Both the position numbers and the translations under genes were made by a program. From contig JAJLRJ010000006.1 in NCBI GenBank assembly GCA_024195265.1, positions 28,901,352 to 28,965,351 of the forward strand: a stretch of DNA of 64,000 nucleotides, read 5' to 3'. The DNA is from Dendrophyllia cribrosa. Its lineage: Eukaryota; Cnidaria; Anthozoa; Scleractinia; Dendrophylliidae. This document shows, piece after piece, positions 32,985-45,914 of the stretch (position 1 is the first letter of the stretch; each line of letters begins with the position of its first letter). The notes beneath the pieces were generated by a model that saw only the letters and a list, made by a program, of their open reading frames with translations, was not told the origin of the DNA and ran no database searches.

Positions 32985-33067
<83 letters not shown>

Positions 33068-36000
33068 GTACTTTATCATAACTTATTGCCTGTGACTTGA
33101 TTTATTAATAGCAGGCATTGCTCAAATGAATAAAAATTGAAACCCACCTTCTCTGTGACATTCCCTGTTAACAAGAAACAAAAGGGAAAAAAACAGTTTG
33201 TTAGTAAAAACTAAATAAATGTACATGTATTCTAGCATGTACAGTGCAAACCTGACTCAAAGCCCAGGCCAAACAAGAGCAATAATTGACAAGAGATCCA
33301 ACTCTTTGAGAGCGCTTGCGAGTCAGTGAGAGTGCCTGAGAGTTAAAGCCAAGCGAGAAGGGAGTTCAGAATTCTCATATAAAAAAATTAAGTGGATTCA
33401 AACTCTTAAAGAGTGCAAGAGAGTCACTAAGAGTGTGTACATGTAAGAAACTTTGGACAAACAAGAAATCCATTATCTTGACTGCATCCTGTTCAGGCTT
33501 TTGTGATCATAAAATTTTGAGACTAATACAAATACATGTAGACCTGACCTACTGGCAAATTATAAAAAAGAAAACAAGAAATGGTTTACTTACGCAACAG
33601 GGTCGTCACAAAAGACACATGATTGTACCATGGCATCCATCATTTCTGCCTGGAAATAAATAATAATAATAGGTTAGTCTTAACAAGCTCACAACTGCCG
33701 GAGCGTAACCCAGTTTCCGTTGCATGAAGCAACTGAGAGTATTACAACTCCCCCCTGGATGGGATGCTAGTCCATCGCAAGGTTACCCCCCGGGCATTAT
33801 GTCGTCAGTACCCATTTATATACCTGGGTGGAGACAACATGGTGCATGGTGTTTTTTGTCCAAGGAAACAACATGACGGCAGAGACCAGGCTTGAGCCAC
33901 CGACCTTCAGGTTGAAAGTCCAACGCACTGACCACTAGACCACCGCACCTCCACTATATAATAATACATGTAAGTACTTACAATTAAAGTTGAGTTGACC
34001 CATGAATACAAACCATTCGACACTCCCCTCTCCTAGACGGTTACAATTTTTTATGGGAGTCCCCCCCCCCAGCCCCCGGTCTAGCACTGAGTTTAAAGAG
34101 ATTCAGTCATACCTGTTTTGAGAAGATCTGTAGGCGTTGAGCTTCTGGTGGTCCACTGTTATACTCTTGAGTGTCAAACTCTAACCAGAATGTATCCATG
34201 CTGCCTGGCTCATGAGCAGGTGCAGGTGTATAGTCCCATGACAACTCGTCAAATGCCAGGCTCAAAAGAACGTCCTTCAAAGCACAAGTTTAGTCAGCAG
34301 TGTTAGCTATCTATAGTGTAACAGTGACAGTGCCTGCCACCATGTCGGTTGAATTTGTTGTTGGTTCTTACCCTTGCAACAAGAAGGTTTTATCTCTATC
34401 AAGCATAGTTTTTTCCTTCCTCGACAACCAACATTTCTAAATTTCAATTTCATTTGGATCTGGGGCCACAGGTGCCAGCCTCACTAAACAAGGTTGAATG
34501 CACAAGGACAGAAATTGGTCTCTTTCATAAGCAAACAGATAGCTCAACCAATCACTAATCAACCATTGCCCACCTGAGACATTTTTTAAGCAGGAACTCT
34601 TCATTCAAATCAAACTGAAATTTGGAAGTGTTGGTTTTTGTGGAGAAAGAATCAACAGAAACTAAATTGATAATAATTTATAATGATGCCAACTCTCGGA
34701 TTCAAACCTGAGATGCATCTGTGGGAGATGATTGCTGAACATTATCAGTGTGCTAACCCTACTGTATATCCTATTTCACAGATGTAGCAACAAATGATTC
34801 TTTGCAGGTCTACAGTTAAGATCACTTCTACATGTAAGTATACTCAGGTACATGTATCTTAGGTCTTGGGTCAGATACTCAATAACTACATGTAGAGAGG
34901 GAAAAAATACATAAAGGTACATTTTTTATTATATAAAAACAATATTTGGTTATGCATGTACATGTAATAGAATAGTTATACATACATTTTTGTTGTCATC
35001 AATCACATGCAGACGTTCCCTGTTAATGGCAACTCTAACTGGCACGTCTGAACTTCCCCAAATGTTGGAGAACATGGAGGATGAGGGGCGTTCTATTTGA
35101 CCTCGGAAAAAGACACTCCTGTTGAAGCAAGTAATAAGATGAAATATTAGATAATTGGACAGGAGACACTCAAAAAGAACAAAACACCAAATAAAAATAG
35201 ACTCCCTTTGGGGAGCACGTGTCTTCTAAATGCTGCTAACAATAATATTCTGAACTCGCACGACTATCACAAACAGCCTTTAAGTAACCCCTTATTATCA
35301 TCTTGCAGGGCTCGAAATTGCGACTATCTGGTCGCCAATGCGACCAAAAATTGAGTGCTGGCGACTAGATTTTCGGAACTGGTCGCCAGCTGGCGACTCA
35401 CGTTTTGTCCGATAACCACAAAAAAACTTCTGCACTAAAATAAATCTTTTAGTTTATACACCGCCGTATAAGCCGCACCTTTATGCCCAAAATGTTTGCT
35501 CCAAATCGGGGGTGCAGTTTATCTGCGGTATTTAATAACATCCGCTGAGTTCTGCAAATCACAGTTTATTAATAGTACTTTCCAGTAATATAAGTTGACC
35601 AGACTTTGAGAGCCTTTATTTGAGGTGTATAACGTGGAGCAAAACTTATTTAACTTAAGATGACGTAGAAAAGTTAGTCTTGTTTGTCTCACAGAGCTGC
35701 CAGAGCGCCTCTGAGGCCAAAAATCAAATTGAGCAAAAAGGTCCGCATCGAACACGCAACACACGAACGCGAGCGTTGAGTTAAAAATTGTGAAATTTAG
35801 CCTCAAATTGTCAAAATACCTGTGTTAAAACAGTACTCGCTATCTTTGTCGGACATTTTAAAGCTTTTAGCAATGAAGGAACACCGAAGACGAACGAAAG
35901 AAGCCAAAGAAAGTCTGTAAACAAGCGGCCATCTTGGTTAACACGGTAGCTGCGATCAAAAGTGTGGGTTTTTTTTTCAATACAGGATGATTCGATGGAT

Positions 36001-39000
36001 AGAAGCAAAGTATAGCTCACGTTTCTTGGAGCCAATTCTCTGACTTACGTTTTTATTTTAAAAAAAAAACTTTTTTTCCCCAAAATTTGAGCTTCAAACT
36101 CGGGGTGCGGCTTATCTGCGAGTGCGGCTTTAATTCATATACGCTGGTGTTTACGGTATGTTGTGAAGAGGTAAAAGCAAGGGTAAAGGACCCTTGTTTG
36201 TCTAGTTATGAAAACTATGAACTCGGAACGTTTTGTGCTTATACCTGCATCTCGAAAAACTAAGAACAAACCATCACTAAAGACATGTCAGCTGTGAACA
36301 CTGGTAGCTCACTTTCGTAAGTCTTTCCTATGCTGCTTCTTTCTACCTATGATTTTTCTTGCTTGCAAAGTAACATTTAAGTGTGTTTTATATAAGATAC
36401 ATATTGAATAAAATTGGCGACCAAAATTTACGATCTGGAGACCAAAATGTTCCCATTAGTCGCCAGTTGGTTTCTGAACGAAAAAGTTAATTTCGAGCCC
36501 TGTCTTGTCTGATCTTCTTCGGATAATTTTTCAGCAATTCGACATCTTAACAGAACAAGATATTTAAAGACTCGGAGATTTCATGTTCAAAGTATCGGCT
36601 TTTGCAGAATTTAGTTATTGTGTCTTGTTAATGTTGCTACCGCAAAGAAGTTCTTGTGGTCCAGATATCTAAGTGCAAAGAAGTTCTTGTGGTTTTAAGC
36701 TTCAAACCGCAAAGAAGTTCTTGCGGTCCAGATATCTAAGCGCAAAGAAGTTTTTGCAGCTTGGAGGACTCTAGTGCAAGCGTCCCACAAGTAGCCGCAA
36801 GAAGTTGCGGTTTTGCAGACGCAAAAAGAAGTTCTTATGCGTGCACTATTTTTGGGTTGTACTGTATTGTCAGCAAGTTTCAACTTACCCGTAGTACGGG
36901 AATTCCCAGCAATAGGATAGAAACATTCTGTGGCAAGCCTTAACATCTGTTACCTTCTGGGAAACATCTCGAAACTGCTGCAAAAGCTTATGTTCAAGTG
37001 AAGCACGAGGCGACCGACCACGGATTGACCAGCTTGATTTGCAGACCCACCCAGGTAAGTAATCTGTCAACTTGCTCCTATGATGTTAATTTGGTTTTAT
37101 AAATTAGAATCATGTTCATTTAATACAATAATCATGAAGCTCTTAATGTCCCAATGTTTGCACATACATGTAAAAAACAATTTATTTAGCTTCAATACAT
37201 TTCTTGTAGAAGCAATAATATTGGTTGAAGTCATTGACAAATAAGATTTTGTCTTTCGTATTCTTCCCTTTTATTTGGATGACCTACACACGAATATGTA
37301 CATGTATGTAAAAAGACTAGAAGTAATACTTTAACAAGAATTCCCCACTCTGGATAAATCATATCCCTTTTTAAGTATATTTCATATTATTATTAATTTT
37401 ATAGTGCAACAAAACCTGAAACTTACTTAAAAACACCGGGAGTGTGTTCTTCAGCATCAAAAGGTCCATTTTCAATGTAAGCGAGAATTCCTCCCAGCAT
37501 AAGAGCATCACTGTTAGTTATGGGATAATTCCCACTAAGGATATTGTATTTGGCCTAAAAAAATCCAAGTACAAAAAATGTTGGTCATCCATTTCACTTG
37601 TAATGGCATAGTGGAGGGGAATGATCAGATGAGATTTACTAAGAAGGTTCCAAAACATCAATAAATAAATATTATAATATTATTAAATAAAATTAATATT
37701 ATTACAATATTAATAAATCAAAGGCTCCTGCTAGCCAACTTGTAAATACGAAACAATCTTTGGACCCTTCCCTCCCCTATGCTCCACCAACTAACCCCAC
37801 CTCACCATCTCATGCTTTCAACTCCCCACTCTCCCCCCCCCCCCCCCCCCCCAACCAATGCCATCCACATGGGTAAGGCAGGTAACCATTACCTATTGCA
37901 TTTGGAATGGGCAAAATATATGAGCAAGCCTTATGCACAGGTCAACAGAAATACCAAGAAAAGATGGAAGCAAGAAAGGGGTGATTATAACTTGTTTAAT
38001 GCTTCACGCATTCACAACTTAAACACGAAGTTCCAGTGTAAAAGGAGCCTGGCCTGGCCATTCTCACCCCCAGCCGTCAATCAACCACTGAAGCATTAAC
38101 AACTGACAAAACACATTGTATTCACAACCTAAACACGAAGTTCTGGTATAAAAAGAGCCTGGCCTCGCCATTCTCACCCCCAGCGGTCAATCAACCACTG
38201 TAGCATTAACAACTGACAAAAAACATGCATCATTTAATACTAAGTCCATTGCTAACACAATTTGGAAAAAACTTTATGAAAGTTATATCAGAAGTGTTTA
38301 TGACCTTCTATTTTTTTTTTGGCTTAGGTAAAATCTTGGTTTAATTAGATTTTTGAAGCAAATTATATTTGAGGACGTTCGCGCGAAAATCTTCTACAAG
38401 ACAGATTTTTTTCAAACTTATACTACGGTCTGATAATGAGTTACTGATGTCAGAAATGCAAAAAAAATTGGGGGTCACCGAATTGATTTACAGTGTAAGA
38501 GATATAGTGTGTAGAAATATACCCTGTTTTTGAAAAGTTAGTCCTCGTAACATGAGATGATGTCACGAATTGCGTGCGCAGTAAAGATGCGCATAAACAA
38601 TTAGCGCGAACGTCCTTAAAGGACCCACAAGTTAACCATGTTTTGTGACTGAAAGACACCTCAATTTTCATTTCACAACCAAAAGGTGTGAAATGGGGGA
38701 GGAGCTAAGCCTTTTATACCGGAACTTTGTGTTTAAAAAGCACTGTCCAGCACTAATTAAATCAATTATGAATGCTTCCATAATAAAAAGAAAAAAGTGT
38801 AAAGGCCATTTTATTCTATTTCAATAGTTACCTCTTCAAATAACCTTCTGATAATTCTATCATCCTTTATCTGTATAAAAATAAAATAAAATAAAAATTA
38901 GATTCAAATGTATTTGTTAAATCAAATAACAGTTACAAAAAAAAAAATGTGAAAATAGTACTAACTCTCTTTTCCTCTGCAAGGGGGAAAAATGAATTTC

Positions 39001-42000
39001 TTTGGTAGCACAGTATGGGTTCATCTAAAAAAAAAAAACAAGAAAGAAAGTGTTACTTAGTTCCTTTCTAGATTTCCTTTTGTTCAGATTAACAGCTTGT
39101 TTTATAAAACTCCCAAGACTGACAAACAAAAAAGTACTGCTCGGTAGCTTCCATTTAAATGGTGACACTTTAAATGCTTCCTTCAATTAATTTACTTGGC
39201 TAAAATGATTTCTACAGCCAAGATGGTTGATAAAATGAACATTTAGATGATTTATGTCAAAAGTAGTTGACAACATCCCATCCATTACTTACAATAACTA
39301 TCACTCGCCTTTGGCTTGCAGTTGTTAATCTGATACAACACTGCCACCCACACTCATGTTACAAACACAGCATAAACATCATCAAAGGGAAGTACCACTC
39401 AACAGCTTTCATTTGAATGTATCATACACATGGCCACACTTTAGAGTTTCGTTTACAGACTCAAATGTTACAACCACATTACAGTGGCACGCCGATATAA
39501 CAAAATGCCAAGGGACTGCAGAAATGTGTTCATTATAGCGAGGTTTCATTAAATCGGGGTCATGCTCTATACATTTGACTACATATAACTGGGCTGAAGA
39601 AAATAAATTTACCAGGGTTCGTTATATCAGGGTAAAACTGTACAAGATTCGACTCGATCTGGGAGAGAAAAGGTTGAGAAAGGTTGAGCATTGAATTGAC
39701 ACAACAAGACTGAAAGAATGTATGGGATGTAGCAAAGAAATGGTCCATACATGTACTTTGAATACTAATGACATACTGTAAGACAACACAACACCATTGA
39801 TTTGTCTTTTCTAACTGATATGGCAGCAAAATGCATTCATTCTTACAGAAGTTTGTACATCTAGAGATGCTCCGTTATGTTAATACCCCAACTACATGTA
39901 CCTCGCAATATTGCCACATACACTTTAACGCTATGATGTGACGAAATAGCTGTATCTGGACAGGGCAACATCAGAATAACCATTACAGTATTTAGCTAAG
40001 AATACCCTCCTATCAGTATGCAGAAATATATTGGGTGTATCTTGTAATCTCTTTCCTCCCACAAAAACGTCTGTAGACATTTTTGTGGGGGATGACATAA
40101 ACAAGCCAATATAAACAAAAGCTACTGAGCATAACTTTCCCATGGCTCTGTTTATTATGCGTTACAAGGTGGTTTTAACTTGAACTTTTGGGTCTCAATG
40201 AGATTAAATGGTTTGACAATAATTTATATTAAGGCTGTTGAGCAAGTGATTGAGTCACATGTAAATGAGATATGTATTTATTATTATTATTATTATCATT
40301 ATTATAAAACCTTCAGTAAGAAGGACATTCTTCACTCTATTTAAAATTTGTCACCTTTTTCAGAAACCTCTTCTGTTACATTTGTAAACTTCTTGACTAA
40401 CTCAGACCACACTTTACGTAATTTGAATGGTCGATGGTGATCTTTTAACTGGAGTTCTGCAAAAAAAAAAAAGAAAAAAAGAACTTTGAAAATACAAAAG
40501 CTACTTATCTCAGTTTTCTAAAAATTAGTTCTTATGAAAACAGCGATAAATTATGCACATACTTTCAATGTACAAACATAAAAAAATTAATAACCTACAT
40601 GTACAATTCACAGTAGCAATGACAGAATTCTGTTCCTGACAGTGTCTAAGATGGAAGGGTTCTACAGGCTACAACAGTACAACAATTAATGGACTTTATC
40701 TAAAGCAGATGTGGTTTAGAACTCACGCAGCAGTGGAGATATGAGCCAGACACAGAAAACTTGGGAAGCTATAGGTGGAAGTGAAAGATTCTCCGCCATG
40801 ATCGTGTTAATAGTTCCTGCTATGGTATTTCTTCCCTCCTCAAGGTTTAACAGACGACCTGACTTCTCCACCAAAAATACTGCCACGGTCAGTGCTAAAA
40901 GAGATACAGGCAGGATTAGTATATCGACATTAATAAATTTATAAATACAACATAAATAAGCTTTACCGAGCCTAACATTAAATTTATACCATCATTCTTT
41001 ATTTATAACCACACATGACGCTTTTGACATTGCTGATCCTACATGTAGCAGTACGCAGGACGCATATATAATAAAACCTAGTATATGGCCAAGCTCGCCA
41101 CAAGTCTCTCGTAGCTCAGAGGTTAGAACATCCAACAAGTGTGCGGAAGGTCATAGGTTCGAATCCTGTCGGGGACTCAGATATTTTCTATGTCCCACGC
41201 TTGCGACATGAACATTACATCTTTATCATTAATTTTCTTTACTGAGCTTAATATTTACCATCATTCTTTATTTATCACCATTATAATTGTAAACAGTAAT
41301 TATAACACTGTAAATGTTGCTTAAGGAATATTTTGAAATTAACAGTAGTTGAAGCTCTGGTGAGTGGACCGACCCTCAGGAAGCAGAAAACTGCAACTGG
41401 CCACTTTATAGGAATGGTGTCCGTAAGCAGAGAGTTCAAACAGCGTTTTCAGTACTGTCATTTGCAGCTGGCAGCCAGTGGGCTACTGCGGTAAAGATGA
41501 CAACCTCAAAGCATAATAACAGCCCTGGGTTTCATCTTAGGTGGCCATTAAAAGTACATTGCAGAGCTGTCTGCTTCCAGAGTGTCCACTTGGAGAACTT
41601 TGTTTCATATTCAACTATAGTCTATTACACGTAGCTCTATCACGACTAAATTTTTTATCGTTATTGTGATCTTAGTAGCCCATTGACTTGTGAACTACAA
41701 TCTACTGCACACCATCAGTCTAGGCTCAAATAAACATCACAATGTGCCATTTGCTGCCCTCTATTATAATGATTTGAAACCACTACTCTTTGAATCTTAA
41801 GCTCTGTTGCTTTATTTCTCCAAAAACCATCTGTTCAGCAGATAAACTTACGTTGAAAAGACAATGTTCTCATGGCATCAGCCCTGCTTCCCCATGAAAT
41901 AGATTTCTTGATGCCTGTATTCATATTCTTTGGCCTTTTCACAGATGAGTTTTCCTCTGAATGTAGCCTCTTATAATCTGGATGCCCCGCGATATCCCTG

Positions 42001-42035
42001 TTCACTGGAGAAAGCTCTAATGCCTCAGCAGCCAT
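32102..42035 (-). CDS. FRMD8: FERM domain-containing protein 8, complete coding region
   Basis: Thirteen coding exons: 41852-42035, 40727-40894, 40355-40456, 38966-39024, 38832-38870, 37427-37554, 36889-37077, 34986-35118, 34113-34274, 33594-33649, 33148-33164, 32469-32519 and 32102-32175. All have GT..AG ends and consistent phases, giving 453 residues; the human protein is close to that length. Diagnostic stretches: TVAVFLVEKSGRLLNL, WLISPLLQLQLKDHHRPFKL, YQRNSFFPLAEEKR, RLFEEAKYNIL, LHVIDDNKN, LAFDELSWDY and LQIFSKQAEMM, covering the FERM lobes and their PH-like third part. The end, TSTSFTNPFRKRQSSD, mirrors the basic tail of the vertebrate protein. FRMD8 is known to bind iRhoms and stabilise the iRhom/ADAM17 shedding complex at the cell surface. 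Exon 11 is only 17 nt. An acceptor lies 3 nt before the ATG, so a 5-prime UTR exon must lie upstream, possibly ending with the donor near 44570. Confidence 0.93.
32988..33067. repeat. (ATT)n microsatellite
   Basis: About 27 uninterrupted ATT units in intron 11 of FRMD8, near a run of four gcatatcacattc units (32912-32963). Confidence 0.95.
33700..33953 (-). mobile_element. tRNA-derived SINE
   Basis: On the minus strand it starts GGTGCGGTGGTCTAGTGGTCAG, with an A-box-like word and, about 45 bases on, GGCTCAAGCC as a degenerate B box. A body follows with ATGGACTAGCATCCCATCCA, a phrase common in invertebrate SINE tails. It is non-coding and lies in intron 9 of FRMD8, in the same orientation as the gene. 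Confidence 0.7.
35306..36502. mobile_element. 1.2-kb non-autonomous DNA element in FRMD8 intron
   Basis: The ends CAGGGCTCGAAATT and AATTTCGAGCCCTG are perfect 14-bp inverted repeats. TCTTG flanks both sides (35301-35305 and 36503-36507). Subterminal words GGTCGCCA/GGCGACC recur at both ends. Inside are two diverged direct copies of a block with TCGGGGTGCGGCTTATCTGCG (about 35500 and 36095), probably nested insertions. There is no transposase; CAGGG ends recall hAT elements, but a 5-bp rather than 8-bp duplication leaves this open. Confidence 0.65.
36640..36840. repeat. Tandem GCAAAGAAGTTCTTG repeat
   Basis: Five or more degenerate units around ccgcaaagaagttcttg, two of them in longer copies that continue tggtccagatatctaag. 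It lies just beyond FRMD8 exon 7, within the intron. Confidence 0.7.
38005..38225. repeat. Approximately 109-bp tandem duplication
   Basis: Two copies share attcacaacttaaacacgaag, gagcctggcct and agcattaacaactgacaaaa, with about 90 percent identity, in FRMD8 intron 5. It is non-coding. Confidence 0.75.
38373..38618. mobile_element. MITE with AGGACGTTCGCGC ends
   Basis: AGGACGTTCGCGC at the left and GCGCGAACGTCCT at the right are inverted. The inner word gggggtcaccg recurs near 49250, and ggggttaccgtgctcgtt near 48870, so relatives of this family are scattered in the window. It is non-coding. Confidence 0.6.
41103..41177 (+). other. tRNA-like sequence, probably a SINE head or tRNA pseudogene
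   Basis: The 75-nt stretch has an acceptor-like stem (AGTCTCT with GGGGACT, using G-U pairs), TAGCTCAGAGGTTAGA resembling a D-arm/A box, and GGTTCGAATCC, a perfect B box and T arm. The anticodon arm pairs poorly, so I do not call a functional tRNA. It lies in intron 1 of FRMD8. Confidence 0.5.
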
Positions 42036-45000
42036 GGTCTGAAATAAAAATAGGGTGAACTTTTATGCTGACTGTAACAGTACATATACAAAATCATACC
42101 GTGTTGAGGAAAAACATTCAATAATCCTGTTACCCAATATAACACAAATCTATTTTAGCACTGAATTATATTTTTCATCAGCTCTTTCTAGAACCCTGAT
42201 CGTTAATTGTTATGCAAATTGTTAACTGTTTTAGGTTTTAAAAGGAAATGTTATATTTTGGTCTTCTAGATCAATACAGTTTTTCCACTCAAGATGATTG
42301 ACAGAAAACCAATCGGGTTTCACTCCAACTGATAAAATCATACAACCGTTACTCATAAAGGGCTCACAGTCAAAAAAGACTTAAATAATTATTGATGTTG
42401 AAATTCAAATCACAATACAACATGTGCAATGTATATTATAGTTTGTATGACTTACAATGCACTACAGACAAATTTTTAATTTGTTTAAGCCTAATGAATG
42501 GATAATTATTTCTTACAGGTTGCTGCATATTTTGTAAATGCATCTTTTAGTCTTGATGTTACTTTATTAGTCTTCAAGAATGTAGATCACCTTTCTTTAC
42601 AAAAATTAATGATCTCCCTGGAGGTTGAGTCTCAGATGACAGAAGTGCCTTCAATTTAACTGCTGTTAATTTCAGAAATCTGTGTTTTACCTGTTTGTTT
42701 AAGGGCAAAAAATGAAGGAACCTTGAGCAGTATTGTAAAGTGACTAGCCACTGTTCAGTACTAAAGATGATTGACACCAAACACATTAATTCTTATCACG
42801 TACATTGTAACAATAGGGTGTAAATGACAGTGAAAATTCGATTCAACTCTAGAAGAATCTCAATAACCTTTGGTTGGATGTAACTTGAGCCTATGACTGC
42901 TAAAAGCATGGGCCATTGTGCAGTACAAAATGTAAATTGAAATACAAGACATGCATTTTATTTAATTAATTGCATTAATAGAGTGTTCAAGATGGCAGGA
43001 TTGTGCTAAATGAGTCAAACTATTTCCAGGTACATTGTATTTGCATGGAACTATAAAAACATGTAATATATACAAAACTAAAATATGAAGCAGAAGTTGG
43101 ATCAATATACAAATCCATTTTACTGAGTATTTACTTTTACATTTTACATTATTTTGTTATCTGCTTGCATTATTACTTTGTCATCTCCTTGAAAACATAA
43201 AAAAGGCTACAGTTGCCCAGCTTGCAATGCAATCCATTCTATTAGCCTGGCCCCGAACGACTTCCTTATTCCAAAATTATACTATTACAGTTGGATAATC
43301 TAGGGATATTTCTACAAACAAACTTAAATAGTACATCATACAAGATGTACAATGTACTGCTTAAAATAAACTACATTATACATCAAAATTTTTTCATAAA
43401 ATTTGAGTCAAATTATAACAGAGAAAACTAATAATAGAAGAGCACCTTGCCATATTTAAGACTTATTAGACCTGACAAGATTTAGTTTAAGGAAGTATTT
43501 GATGAACAAGAACCAATTACATGTAATTATAAACACTGCTGAAAACGATCTGTGAGTACGTGGGAGTTGAGAAATTTTCAGCTGTTCCAAATCATTAAAG
43601 ACCTGAGTTCGCTCTTTGATGCAGTTTCAGTTAATTAAATGACAAAATATTAATAATTATTTGAGCAAGCAGTAAATGTTTCATTGTTTGAAACTTCAAC
43701 AAACGTTCAATGACCAATCTTGATAATCAATGAAATCAAAATGATCTTGAAAGCTCAAGTTGTAATTGCCCATGGAAAACTCCAAAGAAATCACTCAATA
43801 AATGAACTACATGTACAAGCCATTTTCGTCTAGGTACTGTACGTAGTTACATAGAAATGAAGACGCCCACATTTTCCCAGCTAGGCATAAATATACCTAC
43901 CAACATGTTCTTTTTGGCTTGTTAGCGGTTCCGTAAATTGTCACCAAACGATCTACTCTCGGCCCACTGTTATATACAACCTCTAGATTCCTAATTTAGC
44001 AATGTCATAGATACTTTGGTTACGTGCGTATATAGCACCGACATGCAAATATATAAAGAGCCATATAAAGATGTTGTAATTTCACCAATATCGACTTGAG
44101 GAGCTGCTACAGAAGTTCGATGCACACAGGTATGTCAACAGAATATTGGTCTGCAGATTAACTAAAATAATTCACTCAGCTTCATGCAATAGGATTTTTT
44201 CACGCTTTAACATATGCAAGCTTCATCCTTTCTTGAGTAATCGAGTAATTTTCAAAATTTTATTAGAAAGTACGCGAAACTTCCAATCAAATTTAAGCTT
44301 AGATCACCCAAGAAGATAGGCTTCGCAATACTTTGCAGATCGATAGCAAGAATATTATCCGCTTTTCATTTCCCCTTTGAATGAATTCTTAAAGTCTAAA
44401 GTAAGCGTTTATTTTACGAACACATCCGCCATTATCCTGGAATTAAGTAGCTCAAAAGTAACTGAAGCTAACTTCATACAGGAAGCGAATGATATCGACG
44501 TGTTTATTTTCGAAATTAACATGCAAAAATTCACAGATTCCAAGCAGACAACATGAATATTCTCACCTTGAGGACAAATGCTTCAACAACAACTTGGTCA
44601 AGGAAGATAGCAGTTCCTTATAACAGTACACGAGGAATAAGACGCTTGTAACCCGCTTAACTGTTGTGTCTTAGCTTGAGCACGTTGGTTGTCTTAATAT
44701 AACCAGAATACTCCAGTTGACTGACCTCGCAAAGGTCAGCTCGCAGATTTTATATCCTATGCTGACGGTGTTTATACTCCCCCGCTGTATCAACTGACCA
44801 TTACTCGGCGAAAAGGCAAACAATTTGTGCGGAAATTTTCAGAGAATGAAAATTCACGTCGACATTACGAGGTAAAGCGTCGTGCAGATCCCGTTTGATC
44901 CAAAGTTCGAGTAAACCTTACTTCCCAGAATGCCGCTTGTTCAGTGGCCATTTTTTCCCATCCCTACCCCGGAAGAGGAGACAGTTGTACCGGACGTGTG

Positions 45001-45721
45001 TGATATTATTACAGAAATGCGGGGCATTTAATATATTTCTCGCACCAAACAGACATAATATAGCGTCATTACGAAATTCGAAATCAGGGAAGTTGCCTCC
45101 CAAGTGTGTTGAACTAAGCGACTCAAAGGTCACAATCGTAGGTAGAGATAGATCAACAAAGCCGTTCTAATGTAATTAGGTTAAGTCAACAGAAACACGT
45201 ATTCAGGGACGTATTTAAGGCCTGGAAAACCCACCCTGATATGTTTACGGAAAATTGATTCCTTTAATGGTTGCCGATGTTGTTTAACGATCAAGAGAGT
45301 ACTTATTGTGCTTGGTCACGGCTTTTAAATTTCTAAACCGCGTGAGAAATATAACTGCGTCCGGCACCAGTCTTTCGCGCCAAGCACGATGAAAATTGTT
45401 TTTATTGATATTGAAAAAGCGGTAACACGCGAAAGATATTACCAAAAAAGTTGGCAGTAAAAAGTTCTAAGCATGACACCGTTACATATAAAACAAAATC
45501 ACGCTGTCTGCCGCACCCGGCTGCCGCCCTCTCATTTCACAACCTCTGACGTCAACTGTGACGCGTGACGTCAAATCATATGCAGGAAGTTAAAAAGATG
45601 AGTCGCGATCAGTGGCGATAATATCCAAACTATGGCGTCATAAACTCGAGTCCGTGAGAAAACGTGCTGTATTATATGGTTATTCAATATCATGGTTTTA
45701 TGATACAGAAACGCGCATTGA

Positions 45722-45914
45722 AGCCTGGTTTTCTCTACCGACATAAGCCATAAGTTTAAGCGGAAGCATAACAGCGCTTACCGTATGTCCAGTGAAATGC
45801 GACTCCCGACATAAACAGAAGCACAAGCATCAGTATAAGGACCAGTCTTATGCTTCAAGCAAATTTTTATGCTTCTGCTTATGCTTATGCCTATGTCGCT
45901 AGTGAAACCAGGCT
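45722..45914. mobile_element. 193-bp MITE with AGCCTGGTTT ends
   Basis: AGCCTGGTTT opens and AAACCAGGCT closes it. The subterminal parts carry inverted relatives of CGACATAAGCATAAG, and the middle repeats tatgcttctgctta words. It is non-coding. Confidence 0.7.

Noticed and set aside
36695..36946. 83-codon minus-strand frame over the GCAAAGAAG repeat
   Set aside because: It covers tandem repeat units and overlaps the verified end of FRMD8 exon 7 in another frame.
41103..41177. Functional tRNA gene
   Set aside because: The B box is perfect but the anticodon stem pairs badly and the acceptor needs several G-U pairs, so a SINE head or pseudogene is more likely.
44895..45170. 91-codon frame upstream of FRMD8
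   Set aside because: No domain, no convincing splice context, and a comparable frame is open on the opposite strand.
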